A DNA stretch of 64,000 nt from NCBI RefSeq assembly GCF_033344935.1, contig NZ_JAWPMM010000001.1:496001-560000 (forward strand). The letters run 5' to 3'. The stretch's first letter is position 1; every line of letters starts with the position of its first letter. Below the pieces are notes generated by a model. The model was not told the origin of the DNA. It ran no database searches and worked only from the letters and a program-made list of their open reading frames with translations. Below are positions 41,139 to 49,973 of this stretch, piece by piece. Position numbers and translations under genes: made by a program. The stretch comes from Reichenbachiella sp. (lineage in GTDB: Bacteria > Bacteroidota > Bacteroidia > Cytophagales > Cyclobacteriaceae).

Positions 41139-43370
41139 CTAGAGATTAGGGCTACTCACAATATCCAGATCTCTGTTTACTATAAAGTGAACCAGTCGGT
41201 CGGATTCAAGTTCATAATTCTCTTGGCCCAGATACTTACTGCCGATTACATGAATGGAATGTTCTCCGGCTTTCAAAAAGTGGGTGGTATTGTATGGGAA
41301 AGGAGTGGTTAGCATTCTTTCGTTTGACCATTGTCCTGAGTTGTTTACTTTGATCAAGTACGAAGCGAAGCCATCTTCAACCCTGGAAAATTTTCCAGTA
41401 TTGTCCTGGATTCTGGAATAATTGCCATTGATTAAATAGCCATCTTCCAGGGCTACTACCCCAACCAAATCTCCAACGACCTCTTTGGAATACTTCCAAA
41501 GCAAGTCACCGATTACATTGTAATTGGCCAAAACCACCTGGCTGGTTTCCGTTTTATTTTTAGCCAACTCTCGTCCATTAAATCCTATCAAAAAGGTATT
41601 GGTTTGTTCTTCAAACTCAATAATTCTAGGAAAGTCATCAATGATCAAATTTCTAACCATAAGCTGTTCGCCTTCTTCGCTATAGCTGAAGAGCGTATTC
41701 ATTTTGGCTCCATTTTCGTGATGGGTTCCATTAAGGACAAAGGTGCATCCGGCCTGACCGCCTACCATGGCTGAAAGAATGGTGTGAGAATCAGCCTTGA
41801 CACTGTCCATCTGCAAGGTGAAGTCCTTGTACCAACCCACTGAATTGTTGGGCTCCACTCTGCATACGTAGGCAGTAATTAAATTTGACTTATCATTTAA
41901 ATACACGCCTCCCAAATAGGCAGAGCCATCTAAGTTGACCGTTTTTTGCATGGTCACTCGTTGAGAAGGTTGCAACGAATCTAATCGAGGCACGCGCGTA
42001 TAATTAGGAATAGAAACTCGACGATACTTGACAGTCGTCTCAACCGAATCAGGTCTATATTTTTCTTCTAAGAGTAATCTGACACTTGTCAAATAATCCT
42101 CGAATTGCGCTTGACTTGTAGCTTTTTCTCTCTCTACCATCAGGTTGAGTCCTGACATTCCAGAATAATAATCATCCAGAAACCCTTTATACTTTTGATA
42201 GGAAAAATCGGTATTCCTTGTTTCTACATGCTGTAAGAGAGTGTCCGATTTTCTAATAGAACTCAACAAATAGCCGTAATGACTGATTTGACGTTCCGGG
42301 GAAATTTTCATAGTTTCTTCTGAGAATTTATTGAGTTCTTCCTGAATGAGCAGTTCATGTTTTTTCTCATTGTACAAAAAGAGTGGTTCTACCACAGAAT
42401 TGAGGTCGTATTTACGAAGGGTAAATAAAAATTCTTTGCCGATATGAAGGGGCTCCAAATGGCCACTGGCTACATCTTCAGGTACTTTATTGAGTTTGGC
42501 CGAGGTAATTTTTTCGTTCTCGATCATCATGAGTCTAAGCGCAGATATATGTTCGTCGATATAGGCCTTGGTATCATCCACCCATTTGGCATAATCCCAA
42601 ATAGGAATTTCATCCTGCTCCAAAAAGTTTATTTCGACAGCCAGGCCATCTAGTTTATAAATGCTAATGGTATCAATCTTTATGTTTTGGTTGTATCCTA
42701 TGTCATATCCATTGATTTTCTCTTTGTAGGACTTGAAAAACTTCAAACTCTCTAAATAGTTGGATTTGATTTCTTCGAAGCTTTGTGCCATTTGATCATC
42801 ATATAACAAATACAGGTCTTTGATCGAACGATGCTTGCTGATGATTTTGGTAAAGGTTCTGTTCGCCTTAGAATAATGGGTATAGCTGCGTGTAAAGTCT
42901 TCATAGATACCAGGCATGTTGATTTCAAAGGCATCCATGTTTTGCCGAGACTCCAATATGTTTTTTTGAATGGAATCTAGAGAAACTGTGAACTTCCCTT
43001 TTTCATCATAAATGGCGAAATTGATATATTCTTCTTTATTCTTTTTGACATCTTTTTCGGTGATAAACCTCTCGCAGTTATCAAAAGCTTCTTTGGCCAA
43101 TTGAATGTTTGCCATGGCTTTTTTGTAGTTTGTGATAGGGTCACTTTCCTCAAATCGTTTATAATAAATCAGGCCAAGCTGTAGGTACATACTCGGATTT
43201 TCGGGATCTTCCTTCACCAAATTCTCAAGGTCAGCAACGCCTACTCCAGGTTCACTATTGAGAATACCTGGTAATAGGTCTTCATATTTAACTCTTCTTT
43301 GAGCGTCCGATGAATAGTTGAAAGCCAATAGGCTCATCGACAAAACTGAAAAGAACAATACCTTTTTCAT
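41139..43370 (-). CDS. exported protein of unknown function, TPR-like start and beta-rich end
   Basis: 743 aa with a signal peptide (MKKVLFFSVLSMSLLAF, cleavage near SDAQ). Residues about 35-110 look like one or two TPR hairpins (PENPSMYLQLGLIYYKRFEE, then the NIQLAKEAFDNCERF region). The middle (about 110-450) is largely helical and charged. The C-terminal 270 residues are beta-rich with repeating short strand pairs (MNTLFSYSEEGEQL, QVVLANYNVIGDLLWKYSKE, GYLINGNYSRIQ), which could form a propeller. I recognise no family. It starts 7 bp after the PD40/OmpA gene and is the last gene of the CHAT operon, so it probably acts in the same envelope complex. Confidence 0.75.
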   Translation of the reverse strand: MKKVLFFSVLSMSLLAFNYSSDAQRRVKYEDLLPGILNSEPGVGVADLENLVKEDPENPSMYLQLGLIYYKRFEESDPITNYKKAMANIQLAKEAFDNCERFITEKDVKKNKEEYINFAIYDEKGKFTVSLDSIQKNILESRQNMDAFEINMPGIYEDFTRSYTHYSKANRTFTKIISKHRSIKDLYLLYDDQMAQSFEEIKSNYLESLKFFKSYKEKINGYDIGYNQNIKIDTISIYKLDGLAVEINFLEQDEIPIWDYAKWVDDTKAYIDEHISALRLMMIENEKITSAKLNKVPEDVASGHLEPLHIGKEFLFTLRKYDLNSVVEPLFLYNEKKHELLIQEELNKFSEETMKISPERQISHYGYLLSSIRKSDTLLQHVETRNTDFSYQKYKGFLDDYYSGMSGLNLMVEREKATSQAQFEDYLTSVRLLLEEKYRPDSVETTVKYRRVSIPNYTRVPRLDSLQPSQRVTMQKTVNLDGSAYLGGVYLNDKSNLITAYVCRVEPNNSVGWYKDFTLQMDSVKADSHTILSAMVGGQAGCTFVLNGTHHENGAKMNTLFSYSEEGEQLMVRNLIIDDFPRIIEFEEQTNTFLIGFNGRELAKNKTETSQVVLANYNVIGDLLWKYSKEVVGDLVGVVALEDGYLINGNYSRIQDNTGKFSRVEDGFASYLIKVNNSGQWSNERMLTTPFPYNTTHFLKAGEHSIHVIGSKYLGQENYELESDRLVHFIVNRDLDIVSSPNL

Positions 43371-43377
43371 AGTCCGC

Positions 43378-45474
43378 TTATATTTTCAATATTTTCAATA
43401 CTACTCTTCTATTCTTGGCTCTACCTTCATCCGTGTCATTGGCGACCAGTGGCTGATCTTCTCCATAGCCTACCGGAGAAAATCGCTCGCCAACAATCTC
43501 ATTTTCTTGTAAAAATTCTACTACGCTCTTCGCTCTCCGTTCAGACAATAATTTATTGTAGCTGGCTGACCCTACATCATCGGTATGCGCAGAAATTTCA
43601 ACGGCCATGGTAGGGTTGGCGTACATGAGTCCTACTACTCGAAGAAGCTCATCATAAGAGTTTTCACTTAACTGATCTGAGTTAGATTCAAAAAGAATAT
43701 CCTTCAGCGTGAGGTTTGCTCCAACTAATAGAGGTTGAAGCTTCATGTCCACTGCCGCGGACACCTCGACTTCTCCATCACTGTTTACGATACCTTCTTC
43801 CGTCACATCCAAAACAGTGGTACTGTAGGCGTAGCCTTGATCACTAGTAGCTTCAATCTCATAGCGGTCACCAACACGAAGACCAACGGTTTCATTACCT
43901 TCTACAATGATCGTTTCATCTCTATTTCTATTGCGTATCCTGACTCTTGATCTCACTTTGGAATTGTTAGTCAAATCGGCCACATTAATAGCGATTTCCT
44001 TCTTTTTAGGAATAAGTTCTATGTCCTTTTCAAACGAAGGATACATCATAAGGCCAGAAGCATCGAACACAAAGTATTCGCTCTGGAAATTCTCTTTGTC
44101 GATTATGATTTCATAGGCGCTACCCAAAGGTAGGTCCAATTCCAATTGACCAGATGTGGCGTCACTCTCAAGGTCCATTAGCATGCTGCGTTCACCTTCG
44201 ATTTTAACTTTGACTGAAGCTAAAATGGGTTCAAATATTTCAACATCATAAATGTTTAAATTGAGTTTAGCACTTTCAAATAATTCTACATTGTACTCAA
44301 TCTCTCGGTATTCGTCGATTGCCGTCAAATCGTATTGCGTAGCGTATGTGGTATAGCCTTCTCTTCGAAATTCTACATTATAGCTGCCTCCAACTGCAAG
44401 GACCAAACTGAATTTTCCGTCCTTAGGGTTGCTACTTAAGAACATAAGTTCCTCAGAGGTAAATGCATCTCGAACGATAATTTCTGAAGCGAGCCCCTCA
44501 TTAGTTTGGCCATTTTTCACATATCCTTGAATGACATTGTTTCTAAATTGCTGATAACTTGGAGGAATATCAACTTCATAAATGTCGTTGTTGTTGATAT
44601 AATACATCTTGTCTCCCTGTGCAGCAATACAAGGAAATTGATCGTTAAGTTCTGAATTGACATAAGCTAATGGGACCGGTGTAGTCCAGTCTCCGGCATC
44701 ATCCAGAAAAGATTGGTATAGGTCATATTTGCCCAAACCCCCTGGACGATTGGAGGAAAAAATTAATGTCCTGTTGTCAGCCATAATTCTAGGCGCCTTT
44801 TCACAGTCTTTATTAATCGGATAAGGAAGCTTAGAGGGTTTTGACCATTCTCCGTCTTTGTTGATCTCAGATTTGTAAATTGAATAACAAGTTTGACCTT
44901 CAGTTTCCTCTCTGAGTTCTTCGTCTTGAGGGCCTTGGTCATTTACTCTCACGAAATATAGGGTCTTGCCATTGGAAGAGATAGAAGGGAATCCGTCGAA
45001 GCCTGGCGTATTGATAGGCTCCCCAATATTGATGGGGCTTGACCATCCGAATTCTTCCCGGGTAGAATAGTAAATGTCATCTGCTCCAATGCCACCAGAA
45101 AATGAGCTAAAGAAATACATGGTGTTTCCATCGAAGCTAATATTTGGGCCACCGATCAGGTCGTTGTCTGCTCCGTAATTATTTACACTATCCACAGGAA
45201 TTGGACTACCCCAATGTCTTTCCTCATCTAGTAGCGCTTCATACAATTTGTAGGAACCAGATTGATTGGATTCAAAGATCATTACCTTTCCATCTGCCGA
45301 AATAGATGGCGCATATTCTGTCGCCTCACTGTTGATGTTTTCTACAATTTTGCTCGTACCCTTATAATATTCAAGTGAGTCGAATGTAGAGGTAGTTGCC
45401 TCTTGTGCATAGCTATTTTGTACTGTCGTGCAATACGACAATGCCAACCAACAAAGGGTAAAAAATATTCTCAT
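43378..45474 (-). CDS. PD40 propeller / OmpA-domain outer-membrane protein (PorE-like without TPR)
   Basis: 698 aa. Signal peptide to about SYAQ. PD40/WD40-like propeller at about 45-310, with repeats such as EYAPSISADGKVMIFESNQS, GFPSISSNGKTLYFVRVND and KAPRIMADNRTLIFSSNRPG. Carboxypeptidase-regulatory-like domain at about 325-390 (GYVKNGQTNEGLASEIIVRD), then beta domains. The OmpA C-terminal peptidoglycan-binding domain (about 590-698) has DILFESNSDQLSENSYDEL, ISAHTDDVG and LSERRAKSVVEFLQ. PorE, a type IX secretion protein, has TPR-PD40-CRD-OmpA; here the TPR is missing and a separate TPR protein is encoded just upstream. It should tether the complex to peptidoglycan. The gap after the CHAT stop is 4 bp. 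Confidence 0.9.
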   Translation of the reverse strand: MRIFFTLCWLALSYCTTVQNSYAQEATTSTFDSLEYYKGTSKIVENINSEATEYAPSISADGKVMIFESNQSGSYKLYEALLDEERHWGSPIPVDSVNNYGADNDLIGGPNISFDGNTMYFFSSFSGGIGADDIYYSTREEFGWSSPINIGEPINTPGFDGFPSISSNGKTLYFVRVNDQGPQDEELREETEGQTCYSIYKSEINKDGEWSKPSKLPYPINKDCEKAPRIMADNRTLIFSSNRPGGLGKYDLYQSFLDDAGDWTTPVPLAYVNSELNDQFPCIAAQGDKMYYINNNDIYEVDIPPSYQQFRNNVIQGYVKNGQTNEGLASEIIVRDAFTSEELMFLSSNPKDGKFSLVLAVGGSYNVEFRREGYTTYATQYDLTAIDEYREIEYNVELFESAKLNLNIYDVEIFEPILASVKVKIEGERSMLMDLESDATSGQLELDLPLGSAYEIIIDKENFQSEYFVFDASGLMMYPSFEKDIELIPKKKEIAINVADLTNNSKVRSRVRIRNRNRDETIIVEGNETVGLRVGDRYEIEATSDQGYAYSTTVLDVTEEGIVNSDGEVEVSAAVDMKLQPLLVGANLTLKDILFESNSDQLSENSYDELLRVVGLMYANPTMAVEISAHTDDVGSASYNKLLSERRAKSVVEFLQENEIVGERFSPVGYGEDQPLVANDTDEGRAKNRRVVLKILKI

Positions 45475-45478
45475 AGCA

Positions 45479-48400
45479 TTAGTTCCCTAGTATGACAAAT
45501 GCGCCCCAATAGTAGGGCTGTTTGTATTCTTTCTTTAGTGATTTAATAGCCTGTCGGAAGGCATCTTTTTTTGTTTCTCCTCCGAGCCAGTTACTATAAA
45601 ATCTTGACATTAATTTTTGAGTTGTTTCGTCGTTTACTTTCCAGAGACTCATGATCAAATTGTCTGCACCTGCCACAATAAAAGCTCGCTGCAAACCATA
45701 TACACCTTCTCCATTTTTCACTTCGCCAAGACCTGTTTCGCAAGCAGACATGACAACGAGTTCTGTCTCATCCAGATTAAGGTTCATAGCTTCGTATGCT
45801 GTTAGAATCCCGTCTTCATTATAGGGCAACGGTTGCCCCTGAAAAGTCTTAGATGCACCGGCAAGCAACAAACCAGACCGAAGCAGTGGATTATATCTGG
45901 CCTCTTGTGTTTGAATGCCTTCGTTTGCATCCGCTTTGATCGTCATGTCTGACATAAAAAAACCATGCGTAGCGATATGCAAAAGTTTAGGATTGTCGAC
46001 TTGTTTTACGTTCACTTCATTGGCTTCGGCGGCCTCAAATTTTTCATACTTCCAAAAATTTTGGTCAAGTGTTTTTACAATGTTGTTGATTTCTTCAAGT
46101 GTCCCAGGTAATGCTGAAATTCCGGACTCAAACCCTCTTTCAGTGGATGCAGTACTGGCCACCGCTTCTCCTCCACCAAGTTCATAGTCAGGGAACCCGA
46201 ATATCGAAGCCCTGCTGGCTTGCGGTGTTTGATTGGAAGTACTGCCTTCAGTTAATTCTTTGGTATTACTTAATAAGTCGATGGCGTATTTGTCAAAGAC
46301 GTATTCCTTCTTTTTAGTATCATACAGCGTGTTGATGTTGATTTTGTTATACACGCCATCAGAGGAGAGATAGATCCTTTTGGTGTCAGACAATTGGTCA
46401 TCTATGGCTTGCCAGAATTGGCCATAGGATCTAGGATTTTCCAGCTTGTACACAATCATGTTTTTGTACTGTTTGAAATACTTGCCTTCCATATTTACAC
46501 CATCTTCGACTACCACCAATTGAGGATAAGTGCCTGATACTCCTGAGAGAATTAGAGCAGCGTAATAGATAGAGTCGTTTTTGGTGTTTTTCTTGATTCG
46601 CAGTATTTCAATGGCTTTTTCTTTTTCTCCAACATGAGCTTGAACATCGGTCCATTGAATCTTTTGTTGATCATACGCTCCAGCAAAAGCGGTCGACATT
46701 TTAGAAATTTCTTTTTCAAGCGTATTGGAATTGGCCTGAAGAGTGCCGATGTCGATATTGTTTTTTTCAAGTTCGTCTTTCGATAGGCTCAAACTTTTCA
46801 CAAGCTCCTCCTTAGCAGCTTGCCATTCATTAAACTTGGCAATCAATGTAGCATCACCACTATTCATAATGGTGTTTCTTATTTTATTGCTGGCATTTAA
46901 AAGCAAAGCTTTAGTTTGGAGCTGAAGGTCATATAAGTCAGCCAACATTTGATCCATTACTGCCTGATCACCTCTTTGATGAAAAACAAATTCGACAGCA
47001 AAATCCTGATAGGCTTCGAAAACAGGTTTTATTTTGGCATAAAAGGCACTTTTTTCCTCTTCACTCAATGAAGGAAAATAATTGTTAATACTCTCTAAAT
47101 ATGATTGAATAGCAATTCTGTAATCGCCTTGAGCGCCATCATAATCTTCGGTTTTTTGTTTGATAGAGGCTAGTCCATAATAGGAGTAAGCAATATCTGG
47201 GTGGTCAGCATTGAGAAGTACCGAACGTAGATCCACTACTTCTTGGAACAGTCTCTTTGCCTCTTCAAGATTTTCTTGTTCTTGTTTTAGTACGGCTAGG
47301 TTGTAGAGCGTATTGGCATAAGAAGGGTGTTCTTTCCCAAAGTTTTTTTCTGCAATGTCTAACGACTCTTTATATAGTTCTGACGCCCTTTCATACTCTC
47401 CTAGTTCTTCTAGAATTGAAGCTAAATTGTGAAGTGTTTTAGAGTACAATGGATGTTCAATTCCTAAAATTAGCTTGTCTATGGCGAGTGCTTCTTCTAG
47501 CTGCTGCCGACTAGCTTCTATCTCTCCTTCCATGTAATTCAGTGATGCGAGATTCTCTAGCGCGGATACATAATCGATATGATTTTTGCCGTAAGCTTTT
47601 TCAAAGGTGGACAATGCGGTTTGAAGGGAAACTCTGGCTGCCTTAGTATTCCCCATTTTCATATACAAAAGACCCAGCTCATTGGAAGTGTTGGCGTAAT
47701 AGATGTGGTTTTTTCCCAAACTATTTTCATAGAGCGCTAATGATTTTAAAAAGGACTCTTCGGCTACTCCAAAATCTCCCATGGCTCTGTTAATCACTCC
47801 TAAATTGTTTAGGGTATATGCTTTCGAGACATCATCTATTTCTCCAGACCCAGATTTAGTCGTGTTGACGCTTTCTAAAATTTCTTTTGACTTAGAATAT
47901 TTTCCTAAAGTGAGATAAAGCACACCCAGGTTTTCTAAAGAAGACAGGTAAGAAGGATTTTGGTCACCAAAAAGTCTTTTCTTCGTGTCTATAGCTTCAA
48001 TCAGCTTCTGTTCTGCTAAAGCAAAATTGCTGTTGGCTTGTAGAAAAGCAGCGTAATTACCGAGGAAGTTGACATAGGCCATTTCAGCAGTTTGAGCTTG
48101 TGCCTCATAATAGGGCTTGATTTCTATATAAAGCGCTTCTGCCTTTGACAATTGATTCATCTGGGTGTAAAGAGAGGCCAATCGAGATCTTACATCATTA
48201 GATTCGTTGCGATGATGTATCGTCAATGGTAAGATCTGTTTCAAAGTAATTTCTGCATCTTCGTATTTGCCCAGCGCGATTTGTGCTGATGCCTTTGATT
48301 TGAGCAGGGATATCTTTTGAGATGTGTTGCTTCCTGCTTGAGCAATAGCCTTTTCACTTGTTTCAAATGCTTCGGTATATAATCCTTTGTCGATTTGGAT

Positions 48401-49483
48401 CAACGCTGTACCAGACATGGCCAGCAGATAGGGTTTCATGGCATTGGGAGAGGAGAGATTGGTCGTCTCAATGATTTTATCATAAGTAGCTTGCGCTTGG
48501 TCAAAACGCTCGTTCATGTAGTAAATGTTTCCCAAATTGGCCATCGCGATAAGGTAAGCCGGGTCCTGCATATCAGAATTTCTGGAGACTACTTCCGACA
48601 TGAGTTTTTCTGCTTGTTCTAGTTGCCCTGCTCGCTGGAAAAGCAAGGAGAGATTATTGAGTGCGATCAAATAATCGTCATGGTCTGTGGCGCTTAAATT
48701 TTCAAATATGTTAATGGCCGATTCATAGAAACTTACCGCCTGAGATACTTCGTTGTTTTCTTCATAGGCGGTGGCAATTTTTACTTCTATACTAGCCAAT
48801 TGTTCTGAAGAGCCTTGTTCTTTGTAGGCCTCATCTAGTGGAAGGAGAGCTTTTATCGCTTCCTGAGGTTGTCCACTCATCAAGCAATAATCACCATAAG
48901 TATAAAGGATATTAGCATATTCGGGAGATTGCTCCTCGGCACGCTCCATGATAGCCAATGCCGATTTGAACAATGGATCACAGGCCTCCCACTCCATGAG
49001 ATAATAATTGGTAATGGCTAGATTTCCATCAACTTCAGCAATTTCTAAATCGTCTTTGGTATGAAATTGCAGCAACATAACCTTGGCCTCTTTTAAAGAC
49101 TCTTGTGCTAATTCAAAATCTCCATTGGCCGAATGAAGCAGTCCGATGTTGTATAGGGTGATCGCATAATTGTTGTCGCCAGCTTTTTGCAATTTGATCA
49201 AGAGCTCTTTTTCCTGCTGTGCATACTTCAAGCCTTCTTCGAAAGTGCCTTCATCATAGCAAATGAGAGCCAGTTGTCTAAGAATCGAGGCAACGTTCGG
49301 ATGATCAGCAGATTCTGCTTGGGTCAGCAAGTCCAGCGCTTGCAGGCAATTAGTTTTGGCTGCTGTTAGATTGTAATTGTTGTAGTCGTCAATACTTTGA
49401 TTGTAGAGACTGTGCCAGTCCTGCTGAGCCATGGACATAGAAATTGAACCACAAAGAACTATTAAGAAGCAAAAAAATTTCAA
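45479..49483 (-). CDS. secreted TPR-CHAT (caspase-like) protein
   Basis: 1334 aa. A signal peptide (MKFFCFLIVLCGSISMSMAQ) sends it out of the cytosol. About residues 55-820 are tandem TPRs, roughly 15-18, many of the kinesin-light-chain type (ALENLASLNYMEGEIEASRQ, LYNLAVLKQEQENLEEAKRL). A helical linker follows, then a CHAT domain (about 1030-1334). The catalytic His is residue 1173 in LLHIATHGFFMSD (codon 45965-45967), and the catalytic Cys is residue 1248 in VVMSACETGLGEV (codon 45740-45742). CHAT is a clan CD peptidase fold related to caspases and separase. No T9SS C-terminal domain is seen (ends YYWGAFVILGN). It heads a tight operon with the PD40/OmpA and 743-aa genes. Confidence 0.93.
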   Translation of the reverse strand: MKFFCFLIVLCGSISMSMAQQDWHSLYNQSIDDYNNYNLTAAKTNCLQALDLLTQAESADHPNVASILRQLALICYDEGTFEEGLKYAQQEKELLIKLQKAGDNNYAITLYNIGLLHSANGDFELAQESLKEAKVMLLQFHTKDDLEIAEVDGNLAITNYYLMEWEACDPLFKSALAIMERAEEQSPEYANILYTYGDYCLMSGQPQEAIKALLPLDEAYKEQGSSEQLASIEVKIATAYEENNEVSQAVSFYESAINIFENLSATDHDDYLIALNNLSLLFQRAGQLEQAEKLMSEVVSRNSDMQDPAYLIAMANLGNIYYMNERFDQAQATYDKIIETTNLSSPNAMKPYLLAMSGTALIQIDKGLYTEAFETSEKAIAQAGSNTSQKISLLKSKASAQIALGKYEDAEITLKQILPLTIHHRNESNDVRSRLASLYTQMNQLSKAEALYIEIKPYYEAQAQTAEMAYVNFLGNYAAFLQANSNFALAEQKLIEAIDTKKRLFGDQNPSYLSSLENLGVLYLTLGKYSKSKEILESVNTTKSGSGEIDDVSKAYTLNNLGVINRAMGDFGVAEESFLKSLALYENSLGKNHIYYANTSNELGLLYMKMGNTKAARVSLQTALSTFEKAYGKNHIDYVSALENLASLNYMEGEIEASRQQLEEALAIDKLILGIEHPLYSKTLHNLASILEELGEYERASELYKESLDIAEKNFGKEHPSYANTLYNLAVLKQEQENLEEAKRLFQEVVDLRSVLLNADHPDIAYSYYGLASIKQKTEDYDGAQGDYRIAIQSYLESINNYFPSLSEEEKSAFYAKIKPVFEAYQDFAVEFVFHQRGDQAVMDQMLADLYDLQLQTKALLLNASNKIRNTIMNSGDATLIAKFNEWQAAKEELVKSLSLSKDELEKNNIDIGTLQANSNTLEKEISKMSTAFAGAYDQQKIQWTDVQAHVGEKEKAIEILRIKKNTKNDSIYYAALILSGVSGTYPQLVVVEDGVNMEGKYFKQYKNMIVYKLENPRSYGQFWQAIDDQLSDTKRIYLSSDGVYNKININTLYDTKKKEYVFDKYAIDLLSNTKELTEGSTSNQTPQASRASIFGFPDYELGGGEAVASTASTERGFESGISALPGTLEEINNIVKTLDQNFWKYEKFEAAEANEVNVKQVDNPKLLHIATHGFFMSDMTIKADANEGIQTQEARYNPLLRSGLLLAGASKTFQGQPLPYNEDGILTAYEAMNLNLDETELVVMSACETGLGEVKNGEGVYGLQRAFIVAGADNLIMSLWKVNDETTQKLMSRFYSNWLGGETKKDAFRQAIKSLKKEYKQPYYWGAFVILGN

Positions 49484-49536
49484 GGCGCTATCTTTAAAAA
49501 GTTAAAATCCTACTTGTGGGCATGCTGCTTTTCTCA

Positions 49537-49890
49537 TCAGAGAATTTCCCAATCTATACTATATCGTGCTGTTTCTGTATCATTTACGGGACGCATATCT
49601 ACTGTATATGGTCCGCCGGGTTTGTCTGGTACGAAGTATGCGGTTCCTAGAAGGTCATTGGGGGAGATCACATCATGATCCCATACTTCTATAGACACCT
49701 CTTCGTTTGGCGTCAACCCTAAAAGGTCAACTTCTAATGCGTGCTTGGTGTTGATTCTTACATCTTCGTGTTTTTTATCCTTCGGCCAAATCTTTTTACC
49801 GTTAAACTTTAGAAAAATATCGTCGAATTTTTCTTCGTCATTTTGATAACAATGTAGCGTTTTTAATCTAACGGTTAGTTTTTCGCTCAT
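49537..49890 (-). CDS. small C2-domain-like protein
   Basis: 117 aa with no signal peptide. The beta-sandwich pattern is LTVRLKTLHCYQNDEE, then VDLLGLTPNEEVSIEVWDHDVISPNDLLGT, in which the Asp residues of VWDHD and NDLLG correspond to the C2 Ca2+/membrane-binding loops. C2 domains bind phospholipid or protein partners. It lies 53 bp upstream of the CHAT gene on the same strand, so it may be the first gene of that operon or a separate unit; no promoter or terminator is evident in the gap. The lack of a signal peptide would place it in the cytosol unless exported another way. ATG start. Confidence 0.75.
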   Translation of the reverse strand: MSEKLTVRLKTLHCYQNDEEKFDDIFLKFNGKKIWPKDKKHEDVRINTKHALEVDLLGLTPNEEVSIEVWDHDVISPNDLLGTAYFVPDKPGGPYTVDMRPVNDTETARYSIDWEIL

Positions 49891-49973
49891 ACACGAAGTA
49901 ATTTAGTTAGTCGAAGAAATTCAAGAAGTAGCAGCGACTAATTTAATAAATTCTTTAAGGAAATAAACATTCA

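Noticed and set aside
45479-49483. Type III-E CRISPR Craspase component
   Set aside because: No CRISPR array, Cas7-11 or Csx30 is present, and the protein has a signal peptide.
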